From: Tetrastigma voinierianum
Lineage: Eukaryota > Streptophyta > Magnoliopsida > Vitales > Vitaceae
Direction: 5' to 3'
Assembly (NCBI GenBank): GCA_016808115.1
Contig: JAEQBH010000287.1
Coordinates: 2,604,001-2,668,000, forward strand
DNA: 64,000 bases
Position numbers and translations under genes: made by a program. The stretch's first letter is position 1. Every line of letters starts with the position of its first letter. This document shows positions 34,820 to 46,989 of the stretch, piece after piece. Below the pieces are notes generated by a model. It saw only the letters and a list, made by a program, of their open reading frames with translations. It ran no database searches and was not told the origin of the DNA.

Positions 34820-36401
34820 TGATTAGGTGCGGTAGGGTGAGCGGAATCAACAAAATTTGTTTCTATGTTCCTCCCCACCGTAGTCAAACTCACGCGACAT
34901 AATGTGCAAGTGAACCACGAGGATGGGTTTTCATCCTATGGATGACTAGCATCGGTGTTGAAAATGGTGAGGAGCTTTAGTTTGGTTTTGGACTTTTGTT
35001 TCAAAACGGTGGAGATTGTATGATTCTTGATAGCTGAGCTTAAAGTTGTTGTGAATGTGGCTTGTGAAGGTTTAGGTCACTAACTTGACATGGGGCCAAC
35101 AAGTGTCCTCGAGGTCATATCACTGCATTATGGCAAACTAACACATATAGTCTAAAGCCATACTTAGGATCTTTGTTTAACTAGAAAACCTAACCCCAAG
35201 ATCCTCTTGACCCCAGTCAACCCAGGTATGTACGCTCTGAAATTTTATCGGTTTGAAGCCTTAACATAGGCCTTACTCATTTGTTCTGGTGTCAAGGAAA
35301 ACATAAGATTAAGAAGTCAAATAACAATAAGTATGCATTTGTACCTAAAGCCATATGTGTGTGCATGTGACATCTTGTGTCTTCATTCTGTTTACTGGCT
35401 ACCTGGAGCCATAATCTGATTGCACATGTTGTTTCAAAACCATGGGGGACCACTCTATGACTGCCTTACATGTCCAAGCCTTTGTACCTTCCTCTTCAAG
35501 GCTATGAGGCTTAACCAAGCATCCCTTGAGTTGTCATCATATCAAGGGGTGTTTGGCAGCTTCTAGAAAAATGAAAGAAAGAGGAGATAAGAGAGAAAAA
35601 TACAAACAATACTAAAAATGAAGAATTTCATGAGACTCTGATGAAAAATTAAAGTTGCCTCAGTTGCTACTAGTTTTCTGCCTTAGAGTTGCTTCCGTTT
35701 TGAGTTTTACAAAATCATGGGGAATATATAGGCCACCCAAAGTGTAATAAGAAAGCCTAAAATATTATGGCTCATACAAGACGAGGAGGTAATACACAAA
35801 CGGGGTCGTTGGCGTTAATTATGAAAATTGACTGGGGCGAAATTTCATATGCATGAGAATTTATTAGGATGGCGAATTTAGCCAACCCTGACGAATTTCC
35901 CATTGACCTAAGCAGTGCCTGAATGACGAAATCACCAATTTTCTCTATGCCTGGAGTGAATTTATTTAACCTATGAATTGTGAGATATGAAAATGGAGAA
36001 TTTATGGGCACGGTGTTAAGCTGTGGCAGAATTTCGGCTTGCCCTGAAAATTTTAAGCAATCATAGAGAATTTCTGCGGGTTCTTTGTTCTTCAGCGCTT
36101 TGCCCTCTTGCACTCCTCTCACTGCATCTTTCATCATTTTGCCTTCATTTCTTTGTGCATCTTGGTATTTGTGATGGCTGAAAAATAGTTTCCAATCTTC
36201 ATGACTCGCACATATCTTTGATCTCAGACTCAGGTATGCAAAATGCAAAATAACCAAAAATAACCTCGAAATATGTGCAAAGTGATGCTAAAGTGGGACC
36301 TAGTGACACCTCAATTGGCTTAATTGATACGATTAGTGCAAAAAGCATAAGGCGCCTCTCTCGAATAGACTACCGAGTAGCACTTTTTTGGGCACTAATC
36401 C
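34820..36401 (-). repeat. E4 5' LTR
   Basis: It opens TGATTAGGTGCGGTAGGG and closes GGGCACTAATCC. TATA-like CCTATATATTCC lies at 35733-35722 on the minus strand. It differs from 26903-28515 by many small indels, and most of its GCGAAATTT motifs have lost the CG. Confidence 0.85.
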
Positions 36402-36499
36402 GCGGATCTCTCTTTCAAGTAAGCCCAGAAGCGACTTTTCTTGATAGCATTTGCGTGTTTATAGGTTACGAGAAGTTGGGCCTAATTTCGATGCACTTC

Positions 36500-37030
36500 T
36501 TTTTGGACTACGATTAAGCGATATGTTGTCGCGTCGTGACATCGAGTCCTTGTCGACCACATTATCGCGGTCTTTGTCGCGAAATACTTTGTTTGGATTG
36601 CGACATGTCTTTGGATTAAATGATGCTAGCATTACTCTTTCACTAACGGTCGCCGAGAAGCGTGACGCACGGGGCGTCGACGGCAACCTTCGTGTTGATG
36701 CGCTCGCGACCTCTAGATGTTGTGCGACCCTTTGGTCGCTGCGGCGGATGTGGCGAGGAAGCGAGTACCACTGCGATAATCGCGACCTCAGTCGCGCGAT
36801 TGATGTGCGTGACAACGGTGTTATCGCGACCCTTTTTCTCTTACAACTGTTGTCGCGACTGTTGGATGATGTCGCGACTTCTTTTCTGTGTAGTTGATGT
36901 CGCGACAGCTTGATCTTGTCGCGATCTTCTTTTCAGTGCATCTGATGTCGCGACCATTTACTTGATGTTAAACGCAAATGATCAATTGTTTATCTTACGT
37001 GGCGACTTCTTTTTTAGTGTCGCGACCTCG
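36500..37030 (-). promoter_or_regulatory. GTCGCGAC palindrome cluster in F 3' LTR
   Basis: Exact GTCGCGAC octamers start at 36852, 36871, 36899, 36947 and 37019, among many near-matches (TTGTCGCG, TATCGCGA, TTCGCGAC). The cluster lies upstream, on the minus strand, of the TATA-like box at 36465-36456. It aligns with 60840-61330 in the partner LTR. Confidence 0.55.
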
Positions 37031-37480
37031 TGCCTTTCCTTGCGAGTTAAGTGCGCTTCGCGACCTCACGTTGATGTCAAGGCATCTATGCTCTTTATCA
37101 ATTCACGGATTTGCCCTGACCTTAGGTTCCGCTTTCACGCTAAAGTATCTTTTTATCTTAAATTCACGCTTCATTCTTGTTGGAGCTTTGTAGTTACAAC
37201 TTTGAATATGCATTTTGATTTCTACCTTAGAAAGCTTCTTTTGACATCAAATTCTTTAATCCTTTGCGCTTCTCTATGCTTTGCAACTTCCTTCAATAAT
37301 TATATCAGTCTTTGCTCAGCCACATTACGCTCCTTTGCAAATTACGCTCTTTTTAATTCCCTGGCACACCTGTGTGATTTGTTTGGTTATTCCATATTCT
37401 TGCATATAAATCGAGTCTTTTATATAAAAATCAATGAGAGAAAAATGGTATTTGAAAATAGATGACTTTTAAGCTCATCA

Positions 37481-39165
37481 AACTCCCCCAAACTTAAAAT
37501 TTTGCTTGTCCCCAAGCAAAGAAAGAAAAAGATTTGTTTGTCCTCAGCAAAGGACATTTACATTGTTTGCGATTGCAACAATTTAATTGAGACTAGAAAA
37601 TTGCATTCTTTTATGTGTATTTAGCTTTAAGTCCAGATCAAGGTCGGTTTTTTACTCTTTCTAGCATACAAAACAAAATTGTTGAAATTGTTTTATAAAC
37701 ATTATGAATTAATTTATCTGCTTGAAATGTACCAGTATTGTGGTTCTCTTTCTCATTTCTTTAATGAGTCGATTAACCCATAGAGGATATTTATCCCTGT
37801 ATTTTTACAAGTCTTTTCACGATTTTTCAATTCCATGGAAAGCATTGTTCATATTGATCTCCATAATGTAATTAGTACAACCTTGAGATCAATCAGTCTT
37901 TGGGCTTGTAATATTAGACTTAGGTAAGGGTAGGATGGATGGGATTTTAAGTTTGTAGATTACGATACTCCTTTTCCTTTCTTACTCATCTGCTACCCCC
38001 TTTTTCTCCTTAGTTTCCTTAATAAACTCCCCAAACTTCATGTTTGGGATACCACCTGATTTTCTTCTATTCAAAGCGTCACTCCCATTTCTCATTCATA
38101 ATTCAAATGGGGAATCTTCTTTCTTGTCTGTTCGGGAATAGTGCAATGTTTTGTCTTCTTAGGCTTTCTAACACTCTTGAACTTTGGGTTAGTAACTCCC
38201 GCATACCAGATGGCATTAGGGTACTAGGTGTTGAAACACCCTAAGAACTTAATTGTTGAGAGTCGACCCTGAAGACAAGACCTATTCATAGAAACTTTCT
38301 TTCTGCTTGTATTTTCGATGTAGATCTTTTCTCTTCATTCCTTTTCTATATTTTCTCCTTGAGTTCCTCAAAGGGGTGCTTTATACTCACAAGCTTTTAT
38401 TTCTTCTTTTTTGAATTCTTTGGTAATCACGGGTTCTTTGGAAGTTGATTCTCTCGAAGAATTGAGTCTCCATTAACTTATTCGAAATAAAGTTTGTTTT
38501 TCGGCTCAATTTAGGAACTAAAGTATATCATCGACATATGAATGGCACGGATAGCTAGGAATGGCTCAAACTTTCCAAGGATGGCCTGCATCATTTCTTG
38601 TTAAGGTTGTATCACCTAGGATTTCGCCTTGATCAATAATCTAACAAGTTCTAGAATTTGGGTTGATTAACTGTGACTAACCGTGAGGATTTTCTTGACT
38701 CATATCAGTTAATGAGGATTCAAATAATGTTATATCCAACAGGTTTCTTGACTCACTGTTCATATCACCAACTCAAAAAAATTGTTTTGATCTTGATTGT
38801 ATAAGCTATCCTTGCTCCTGGACTCTTAGCAAAAATTCAAATACTAATGTATAATTATTGTTTCATTAAATTGCACGTCATTTAGCCCTTATTCTGCATT
38901 GAATAAATTATTAATTAGTCTAAAAATCAAACTAAATGAAAAAACGAAATAATTCATATATCATGAACTTAATTTTCAAATGGAAGAATTCTATTCAATT
39001 TTCCATGGGGTATATGGGGAGAAAGAGATGCTCCCCCTTTTCTGTCGTTCTCTCTTCTATATAAGTTCTTTGGATATGTCTGGGTTGTCCTTTTCTCTCC
39101 TTCTCTTGCATTTCTGCATAAGCACTCTACAACATTTACAGGAAGGATTCAATTAAACAAAATTC
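37481..39165 (-). other. F polypurine tract and 3' non-coding region
   Basis: The minus strand of 37493-37481 reads GTTTGGGGGAGTT, ending exactly at the LTR start TGATGAGC. Further in, TTTGCTTGGGGACAAGCAAA (37519-37500) is a hairpin-capable block that I know from plant Ty3 elements next to the tract. The remaining 1.6 kb is AT-rich with no readable ORF; unlike G, F has no 3' accessory ORF. Confidence 0.7.
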
Positions 39166-40430
39166 ATTCTTAAAATTACCTAACTAATCTATTTATAATA
39201 ACTAAGCAAAATCTAAAATGCAGAATATAGTACTTTCTATGGGTTGCCTCCATCGAAATTTGTATCTGGGTTTGAGTCCTTAAGGCTGGACTTAATATTT
39301 GTTTTAATTCTTTCTCTCTCAATATGAACCAGCTGTAGCTCTTATTTTCTTTCCTCCTTGCTCGATAATGTAAGTCTTTGTCCATTGACTTTAAATTCTT
39401 CCCCAGCCGTCAGGTCTTCATTTAACATTTCAAATGTAGTGCTTGACACTCACATTAGTATGCCCTCATTTAGATTTCAATTTCACGGGAACAATCTTGT
39501 CTGGAGTTAAATGCGAGAACTTAGTCCCGCCTGCAGACTCTCCTCAGAATCCTTTGATCTATGACATTTCTTTGTCTTGTTGTAGATCCTAGCATTATCA
39601 TAGAGCTTCATTTCTACCGATTCTTCAGTTCATTCGATTTGAAGCAATCTCTCTCTTCCCTTGCCATTTACAAGGAAAATGGAATTTATTTCTTGATGGC
39701 CTGGCTTTGTGACTGATGAGGTAGATGACATGGTTTGCGAGACAACTTTGTATGGGGACATTCGATGGGGTTTGAATGCAATCTGTAAGCCCAGTGCATC
39801 GTCCCGGTTGGAAGACCAATCCTTCTTTGCCCGAACTACAGTCTTTTCCAAGATTCTTTTAATCTCCACATTGGAAATCTACTGCCATCGTTAGATGCGA
39901 GGATGATAAGCTAAACTCTTTATGCAGCGATCTATGCACGCTCATGAGTTTTACCAAAATATTTGTTTGGCAAAGAAAATATGGCTTCCCCCATCACTAA
40001 TGATAGTTACAGGTGTTCCAATCTGCTCAGTAATCATTCTTTGTGAAACTCACAACCGTGTTAGTATCATTCCTTGGAATGACCCACTTTGCTTGCACCC
40101 GTTTGGAAACATAATCCCTTTGCCGCGTGGTATATACGAGTTTCCCAAATGATGGTGCAAGAATGGTCCCATAAAAATCTATTCCCCATAAAAATTTGTA
40201 ATCATCTTTACTTTGGGGGCATTTCTGGAAAATTTATATTTGCGATATTTGATCTTTTTGGCATAAATCACCTGATTTGACCCATTCAGCACAATCTCTA
40301 AGATGATGACGACCGTCGATTGAGTATTTTGTGGTATTCTTTCTCCAAAAATGCCCCCATGGTGATCGTGGCATTCTATTCAAGATTTTTACATTATACT
40401 TCTGCACACATCTTGATAATCATGTCGACA
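39166..40430 (-). pseudogene. pol: F integrase, broken
   Basis: Reading right to left: a degraded zinc-binding region (CHDHHGGIFG at about 40375-40345); first catalytic Asp in GIDFYG (about 40188-40160); second Asp in IISDGGSH (about 40010-39980); and the C-terminal part EIKRILEKTVVRAKKDWSSN with DDALG (39869-39790). The segment 39390-39230 with FKVNGQR-like sequence and a GGAGGCAACCC motif (39255-39245) is the usual end of this pol type. Stops and frameshifts interrupt all parts. The lineage is Ty3, Athila/Tat side, by its DDALWAYRTA-type C-terminal block. Confidence 0.8.
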
Positions 40431-42450
40431 CTTCTTTTAATATTAGTGGTCATCCAGGATATAATACTGTTTGTCAGATCCACGACTCTTTCTGTTGATG
40501 TACAGTTCTTTGAGGGAACTTCTCCACAAGCTAGATAGAATTCTTATCATCGGCATACCGCTTGGAAGTTGGAATGACACCTTAAACATTTGTTCATCTG
40601 AAATGGTTGTTCTATTGCCACTCCTCCTTTTAATTTCGTGCATTCTCTGGATAGTATTCGGCCTATCCGCATTGTCACAACCCCTTTTTATCTTTAATTT
40701 CGAGATCAAATCTTCTGACCATGACTTGCTTAAATGAGTCTTAGCTTACTTCCCTTTTTGACATCGGATATTTGATGGTTGCATGATTATGATAAATGAA
40801 TTCCTGTATGGGATCCCAATGTATGATGCGAATTTCTCACAAGCAAACACTATGGCTAACATCTCCTTTTAGGTGGTGGAATAATTTTCTTGTGCTTCTG
40901 TTGAAGGATTATTCTAACATATTCTTTATAAACTCTGAATATTTCTCTTTTCTTTGCTGATCTATTTAATTCGAAATCTTGGCATCGTGCGTTATTTCGA
41001 AGATCATGATCCCGATGCAGTTGCAACCATAGATGGTCATAGACAATCCCCAATCTAATTTCTTGTACCAAAAATTTGCTCTGCGAGGAATCTAATAATA
41101 AGAAGTCACTGTCCTTCTCTCTATTGTCACCACCTTAATTGGTGCGGCTATTTTTGAGAAATTCTTTTGATGAATCTCTATAAAATCCGACATGCCCAGC
41201 TCTGTACTTCCGCTCTTTGTGTTGGACAGGAGTGCAAGGGTTAAATAATAAAAATCTTAGTTAGTCCCACACTTCTAGTCACATGCATTTTATAGACCGG
41301 AACAATATACATTACCATGAAATGCTTTATTTTTCAGTCTGAGTCTTGTTTTGTCGCCCATCTTTGAAGTCTTGTCTCTGGGGTTGTTCAGTTGTTGTTC
41401 AAAAGCGGACTATTACACTACCGCCTGCTTTGCGTGATCACATCAGCTACAATTTCATGACTTCCTCAACCAAATCGAGAACATCGACATCGTACATGTT
41501 GAATGAGAGCATTCTTGACCCAAATGGCATCATACGGCAAGGTACCTGTGTGGGGCGTAATATGAAGATGTGGTCTTTTCTTAGTCCTCATGAGTACGAT
41601 TCACATCTATTTTGTGGCGAATACCGATCAAAACTAAAAATGAATCAAATGCGATAATGCATTCAGCATCGATCAATGAAGGCGAAAGAGGAAGTGATCA
41701 TGCTCTTGGTTCTTTGTCGACATGACTTCTTATGTGCATCTTTCTCCATCCTGTCCTTTGTGTTCTTGTAGATTAATTCATTTCTTTCGTCTGGATGCAG
41801 TAAATCCACCCTTCTTTGGAACCATGGGCCCGAGCTATTAGGGTATCACGGCGAGTGCTGCATAGATAAAGCAGGCATTCAACCATTTGAGCACCTCCTT
41901 CGACTGCTTCTTTCATTCTTGGATTAGTCTCCTTTGATGTTCAGCGATTGTGCCATTTTCTTATAAGTATCTTGGCCTGCACTTTATATTCTGTTGGGTG
42001 ATACCTTTTAACTCTTCAATGAGATGACTATAGACTCCTTATGTTTCTGAATTTACTAAACAACCTCGTTCCTCGGCATCATGGTATCTGAAAAATTATT
42101 CTTGGTTTACTCTTTGTGGCATCTCCGGGTAAGCATATTTTTAAATGACTTGGCAACTCCTTCTAAGCCCAGCCCTTCTTCTTTGGTTTCTTGATGAAAA
42201 TCCTTTCTTCATTTTTGTCTTTTTATCCCGTTTTGTTCAAGGCTCATCACTTGTTGGTGAATGTCTAGTGATGTGTAGAAATTAAGTCAAACAACTAGAA
42301 TCTTTTGAAATTCATCTCTTTTTCATTGATTAAAAGTTAAATTAATTTACAATCATAGTAAAAATCAGAGGTTGTTCAGCATATACATCGTCCTCTTGAC
42401 TTGATATCATCCTTTCACATATGTCTAAATTCCTGAAAACTCTACCTTAG
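40431..42450 (-). pseudogene. pol: F reverse transcriptase and RNase H, heavily decayed
   Basis: RNase H is readable at 41080-40560, with a PPPKRRC(stop)P / VFACEKFA region and then FDLEIKDKKGCDNADR in alternating frames. RT is weaker. At 41700-41500 a stretch matches EDQEKTT-type and LPY(G/D)...MPFG sequence, and at about 41340-41130 there is a KHFMVMY...KMHVTRSVGLTK region followed by RFIKRIS, corresponding to the EKCHFMV...GHKI...FYRRFIKDFS blocks. The catalytic YxDD box is not recognisable. Most assignments depend on comparison with G. Confidence 0.6.
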
Positions 42451-43958
42451 ATTGAAGTGTGATGCCTTTGCCTCATCTTCAACTGCGGTGAGAATTCCCA
42501 TACATATCGATTAAAGTTGCTCCGAGTTAAGGAATGGCCTTCCCTAAACCACTTGGAAAGGACTTGTGAATCTTCCTCGTATCAAATATAATGAAGTCAG
42601 CGGAAAAATGAGTTCCCCACTTTACCATTTGCTTTTGTCTTATGATTCCTTCGAGGTTTGCGAGGGGTTCTACTCGCCATTTGAGTGTAATAACGTGTGG
42701 TAGGAAGTAAACTCCCCCAAACCTTCTTGGCAGAATAGGGCAATAGAGTCGAATCTGTTGCTTTTGAGTCACGAGAGCTTTACGAAACTCAAGCTCTCAT
42801 TAGTGCGAGGAATGGTGACTCCTGGATCCTTCATCTTTTGGTAAGTCTCTCGCGATCCACGACCGCGCAATTTGTAGTCAAGTTCACAATTCCTTCATCG
42901 ATGTCTTTCTCTTTTTATAGTATGTCTTTCAAAAATTTAGCATAAAGTGGCATCGAGGTAACCACTTACGTGAAAGGCATCTTTTGATCTCCGACCCAGA
43001 AAGGTTTTATAGAACCTTGCAAGTTGTTCCTCTATCTTTGATTTCTGCGACCTACGTGGAAATGGATTTGACGAGATTGTTCTGGAGTTTCTTCTTACTT
43101 CCTTCTTCTCGGACATTTGTTCTTTCTTTCTTTCTTTCTCGATGTTTGCATTGACAAGGCCTTCACTGTTTCACCTTGTTGCTTTCATCTTTTCTGTCTT
43201 TTCCTCAAGTCTTTCCCTTACGAGCTGCCTGACCATGAGTCTTCGGATTCTTCTTTTTCTTGATCTTTGGGAAAGGCATCTTTCACGCTCCGGATTCTGC
43301 ACGAGGATAGGGCTGGATTGCCCTATTGTGTCTTCTGAGTTCTTGAGAGAGGCATTTGTAGTCTTGAAAAATTTGAATTGGCATTTGGGGAAGCTGGTCT
43401 ACGCAAACTTTTGTTTATATGGAGGTTTAACGGCTTCTTGTTGACTCCCCATATGAATTGCGACATTTGATCTTCAAATGGTTGAGCTCTCATTGTTATG
43501 ATATGCATTTACGCTTCCTCCTCACTTCTGTTGTTGTTGGAACAGCAATTGACTCGATATCATTCTTGAGGATAATGTTGTTCTTCTGCCTTTGGCCTTG
43601 AGGCCCCTCCGCCCCATATGAAAATTTTCATGGCGGGTTCCTCGGTCTTTGAATGATGATAGTGTCTTTGTGAGGTTGGGATTTGGTTTGAAGTATGATA
43701 ACTTCTTGGCTCTCCCAAGCACTTAACCTCTCGGCATCATAAGCGTTCTTCGGTGGTTACTTTATGGCACGCTTCCTCTCGATGGCAGTTCCTCTCATTT
43801 GCTCTATTTCGCTGAAGCGGTATTGCATCTTCCTCTCTTGCGCTTATCCATATTCACCTTTGCATGATGGCATCTATTTTACCTCATCTGCATGTCATCT
43901 TACTTTCAATCCATGACTCTCTTCCTCGCAATTACTCTTGAAAGCTTCGATGGAGCTT
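42451..43958 (-). pseudogene. gag-pro: F gag C-terminus and aspartic protease, broken
   Basis: On the minus strand the order is: a Lys/Arg-rich linker (43500-43100), PFPRR and LARFYKTF-like sequence (about 43075-43010), then MPLYAKFLKDIL (about 42955-42915) and DFIIFDTRK (within 42772-42527), the last corresponding to the protease C-terminal half. The D-G catalytic site is not readable. G begins immediately upstream at 43959; gag resumes at 58206. Confidence 0.65.
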
Positions 43959-44229
43959 TGATGAAGCTTAAAAAGTCATCTATTTTAGTCCGTTTTCTGA
44001 TTGATTTTAATGTAAGGAGTAATTCATCACAGCGAAGATATGGAAGAAACTCACCAAATTTGGTATTTGCAAGAAGTATAAAGAAAGAAGAAAATACGGT
44101 ATGAAAATCTGATGTACGGAAGTAAAAATCACGAAAATAGCGACGAATGAAACAAGCGCTAGCATGTTCTTGTTTGGGGTTACGATCCATTCATAAGATC
44201 TGCGACCTCGAGAAATTGAAGAAATCGAT

Positions 44230-45147
44230 GCGGTGCTGACATGGATAACGGATAATATTGAGGTCACGACACAGAGGCGCTCATGAGAAAATTTGCAAAG
44301 AAAATGAAGTACGAGCGACGTGAGATCAGTGTCGTGTGACGCCGAGAACACGATTGAAAACTACAGCAGGAAATTCAGCGAATGAGTCGCGACAAGATCT
44401 TACGATGGCGCCGTGACGCCGAGGAACAAGCAGTTGAACTTGTGGAGGCGAAGTGATGTATGACGAGGATTGATACCGGCGGCAAGAGCAATCAAAGAGG
44501 AAAAGATACAAGTGGCGACAAGATTGAAGCGAAGAATCGATTCTGATCATCCACGACAACATATGATGTCGCGATGACGTCGCGAGAAAGCAGTTGAAAC
44601 ACAGCGATCTTTGGTTGATGTCACGGACGAGAGATTGATGTCTGCGACATGCGAAGATGAGATTGAATCTTTGCGAGGAAGGCGGGGCGTGGCGGCGTGA
44701 GATCGAGATCTAAATAAGAGCCACGGTTGAAATATACCAAGGCGTGACTGAGTGTGACGGGTGTTAATCGTGACACCAAGAACAGCGGTTGAAGACCCGA
44801 GAGAACTAAGTCGATGTGCGACAGGTCGATGTCGCGACATCGGGGAACCGGTGAAAGAAAAAGAAATGGCTATTTACGTCACGACAAGGTCGATCTTCGC
44901 CGGCACTTCGAAGGTCCATTGGCGACTGAGTTTATTTAGTAGTTGATGTCTGCAGCGAGAATGATTTGGCGACATCACTAATGATCAGTTCATGTTGTAT
45001 AGACAAGCTAATTCGCGGCGCGTGAGATCGAGGTCGCGACATATGGATGATCATCGCTGACAAGGAGGTGGTCGCGACGAGCATTGAACGGGTACGGATA
45101 AATCACGGTGGGCTGTTGATTAGGACTATTTGAAAAACCTATAAATC
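44230..45147 (+). promoter_or_regulatory. GTCGCGAC cluster and TATA box in G 5' LTR
   Basis: Exact octamers start at 44831, 45033 and 45071. Many decayed copies (GTCACGAC, GTGACG, GATGTCGCGATGACGTCGCG at 44574-44593) fill 44230-45080. The TATA box follows at 45138, about 60 bases after the last palindrome. Confidence 0.5.
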
Positions 45148-46551
45148 TGTGACTATCGAAGGAAAGTAACGCGACCACAGGCGAAGAGGTACGGATAAAT
45201 ATTTGAAGACTCATTTTTTAGTTTTCTTTTCTTTACTTTTCTTTATTTTCTTTAATATGGATAGATGGAGTGGAGTTTCGTTCGAAGTTTTATTTCACGG
45301 AATCGGATGTGTGTTTTGGCGACTACGGTGAATGCGAGTCAATTCTTTCAAATTACTACCTGGAATGTTGAAGTTCAGACAAATTTTTGGAATTCGGCTT
45401 CTCCCGGTTGAAATCTGATTAATTTTATGATCGAGGAATGCATGAGTGTGTAATTGATGGTGAGATGACTTTTCATTAAGAATGTGACTTGTCGAAATTA
45501 TCTCTCCCCATTATTTCCATGTTAATTTGGAGTTTATGAATTTACTTTGGTTATGGGTTTAGGTTTTTGATCGAATATAGGTTCTTATGCGAGTGATGAG
45601 CGTTCATTGCTCACGATTTCAAGGGTCTCACGGTGTGAGAGATGACAATCTGGGAGTTTATAGATACTTCTGAAAGGTATATTAACACTGCTATTAAGTC
45701 TAATAGACTTTAATGAGTTTACTTGATAAATCCTCAACACTCACCAAATCAGAAACGAGTTAGATGATTTATCAATTTCAAACAACTGGAGGAATTTCAC
45801 CTCAGTTGAATATGGTGCAAAGCTAATCAAGTGTTAGGCGAGGTCTAATCAAGGAGAGAAGACGATCTATTGTGGCTGGAGGAAGGGGAAGTAGCTTTGG
45901 AAGTTGTATATCCTCTTGCAACTTGACTGAATGTATTTGGGAGCCCCAGGTGTCGAGTCCATAAAATGGGTATATGAAGTACAAAAGAAAAATACCCAAA
46001 ATTGATCTGGTAAAGAGAGAAATGGTTATCTAATTCTGTATTGAGAATCGGAATTAAGAGATAGATAATGAAATGTGAGTGTGGAGATCGGCTGAACTAA
46101 TGCGCGGAAGGCGATTTTGATCTGAAATTCACAAGAATTTACAGAGTTACGACCAATGGAATTGATGCTTCTGACGGCATTGATAATGTTCTCCATAACG
46201 ATAGTTATTCAATTTCTATTCATTTTCTTAACTATTAATTATTCTTTATTCTTTATATTCAAGTTTATTGTTCCTGTTTATGACTATTTCTCCCTTTTCT
46301 TGTGTGAATTAGTTTAATTTTCAGCACCTTAATCTTTGGATCTTACTATCATTTTAAAGTGGTCCCAAATAGTATGGAAATTGGTAGTCGGGGTAGTTGA
46401 TTTAAAATTCTTATGAGATCTCTATGGGATCGATATCGGACTTAAATCCATTTATTACTTGTCGGCACATTATTCATAAGAATATCGGAGATAAACCAAA
46501 CTTTGAAAATGATTTACTCTAGGAGATTTTTGTAGTTTATATGGTATAATG

Positions 46552-46716
46552 TCTCAACAAGTTTTATGGGCGCGTTGCGAGTTAGTTAATAGTCCTTTGT
46601 AATAACGTCCTTAAATTTGCCTTTTTATCTTTTGGTCTCAACAAGTTTTATATAAACGTATTGGGGATTAGTTAATAGTCCTTTATACAATAATCTTAAA
46701 TTTGTATATATCTTTT
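46552..46716 (+). repeat. Tandem duplication of about 84 bp at the end of the G 5' LTR
   Basis: 46552-46635 and 46636-46716 both run from TCTCAACAAGTTTTAT through GTTAGTTAATAGTCCTTT to a CTTTT end. F has a single copy at this place. Confidence 0.8.
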
Positions 46717-46989
46717 GAGGATGCCTATGATTTTTATGCAAGGCGTGGATTGAGATCGAAAAGATTTAATAAATCAATATTCGAGATGAAAGAAGGAAAT
46801 ACTAATTTAGACATTTAAAAAAGAACAAAAATAGATTTTCAAGCGTTGGTTCATTTTGGCCACTAACCTTTAAGCAGAGCTTACATTGAACCATTTGTTT
46901 TTTTTTTTTGATTTGTTAATCCTGTGGCCGAATGTTTGGAAAAACTTTGATGCATAGGAAAGCAGAACAACGATCGATTCAGTGACCAT

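Larger units (their letters stand above)
26903..36401 (-). mobile_element. E4: complete Athila-type non-autonomous element (9.5 kb) in the F 3' LTR
   Basis: Its LTRs are about 26903-28515 and 34820-36401. Interior on the minus strand: primer site, gag-protease (34560-32120), Tp32 ORF (31745-29707), 3' tail and G-rich tract. The LTR sequence is a distinct subfamily from E1/E2: it opens with GGTAGGGTGAGCGGAATCAAC where they have GAGTAGGTGTTCGGAATCAAC. Its ends are eroded (TAATCC instead of TAATCA at 36401), so no target duplication is readable. RT, RNase H and integrase are absent. Confidence 0.88.
25436..37480 (-). repeat. F 3' LTR, split by E4
   Basis: The parts 25436-26902 and 36402-37480 together (about 2.55 kb) match the intact partner 59209-61727 (2.52 kb). 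The break falls in the A-rich stretch that in the partner lies at about 60655-60695. The TATA box, on the minus strand, is CCTATAAACA at 36465-36456. Confidence 0.88.
43959..46729 (+). repeat. G 5' LTR (about 2.8 kb)
   Basis: It starts TGATGAAGCTTAAAAAGTC, the inverted form of the F LTR end, and aligns with 56684-58205 and, inverted, with 59209-61727. The TATA box CCTATAAATC is at 45138-45147. The end near 46729 is set by alignment with F and is uncertain by about 15 bases. Confidence 0.82.

Noticed and set aside
36962..37465. A 167-codon + strand open frame
   Set aside because: It lies in U3 of the F 3' LTR on the strand opposite to the element, and the partner LTR (61260-61710) does not keep it open.
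43118..43138. TTCTTTC microsatellite as a regulatory element
   Set aside because: It is short and lies in the Lys/Glu-rich linker coding region of F gag (minus strand), where such repeats are expected.
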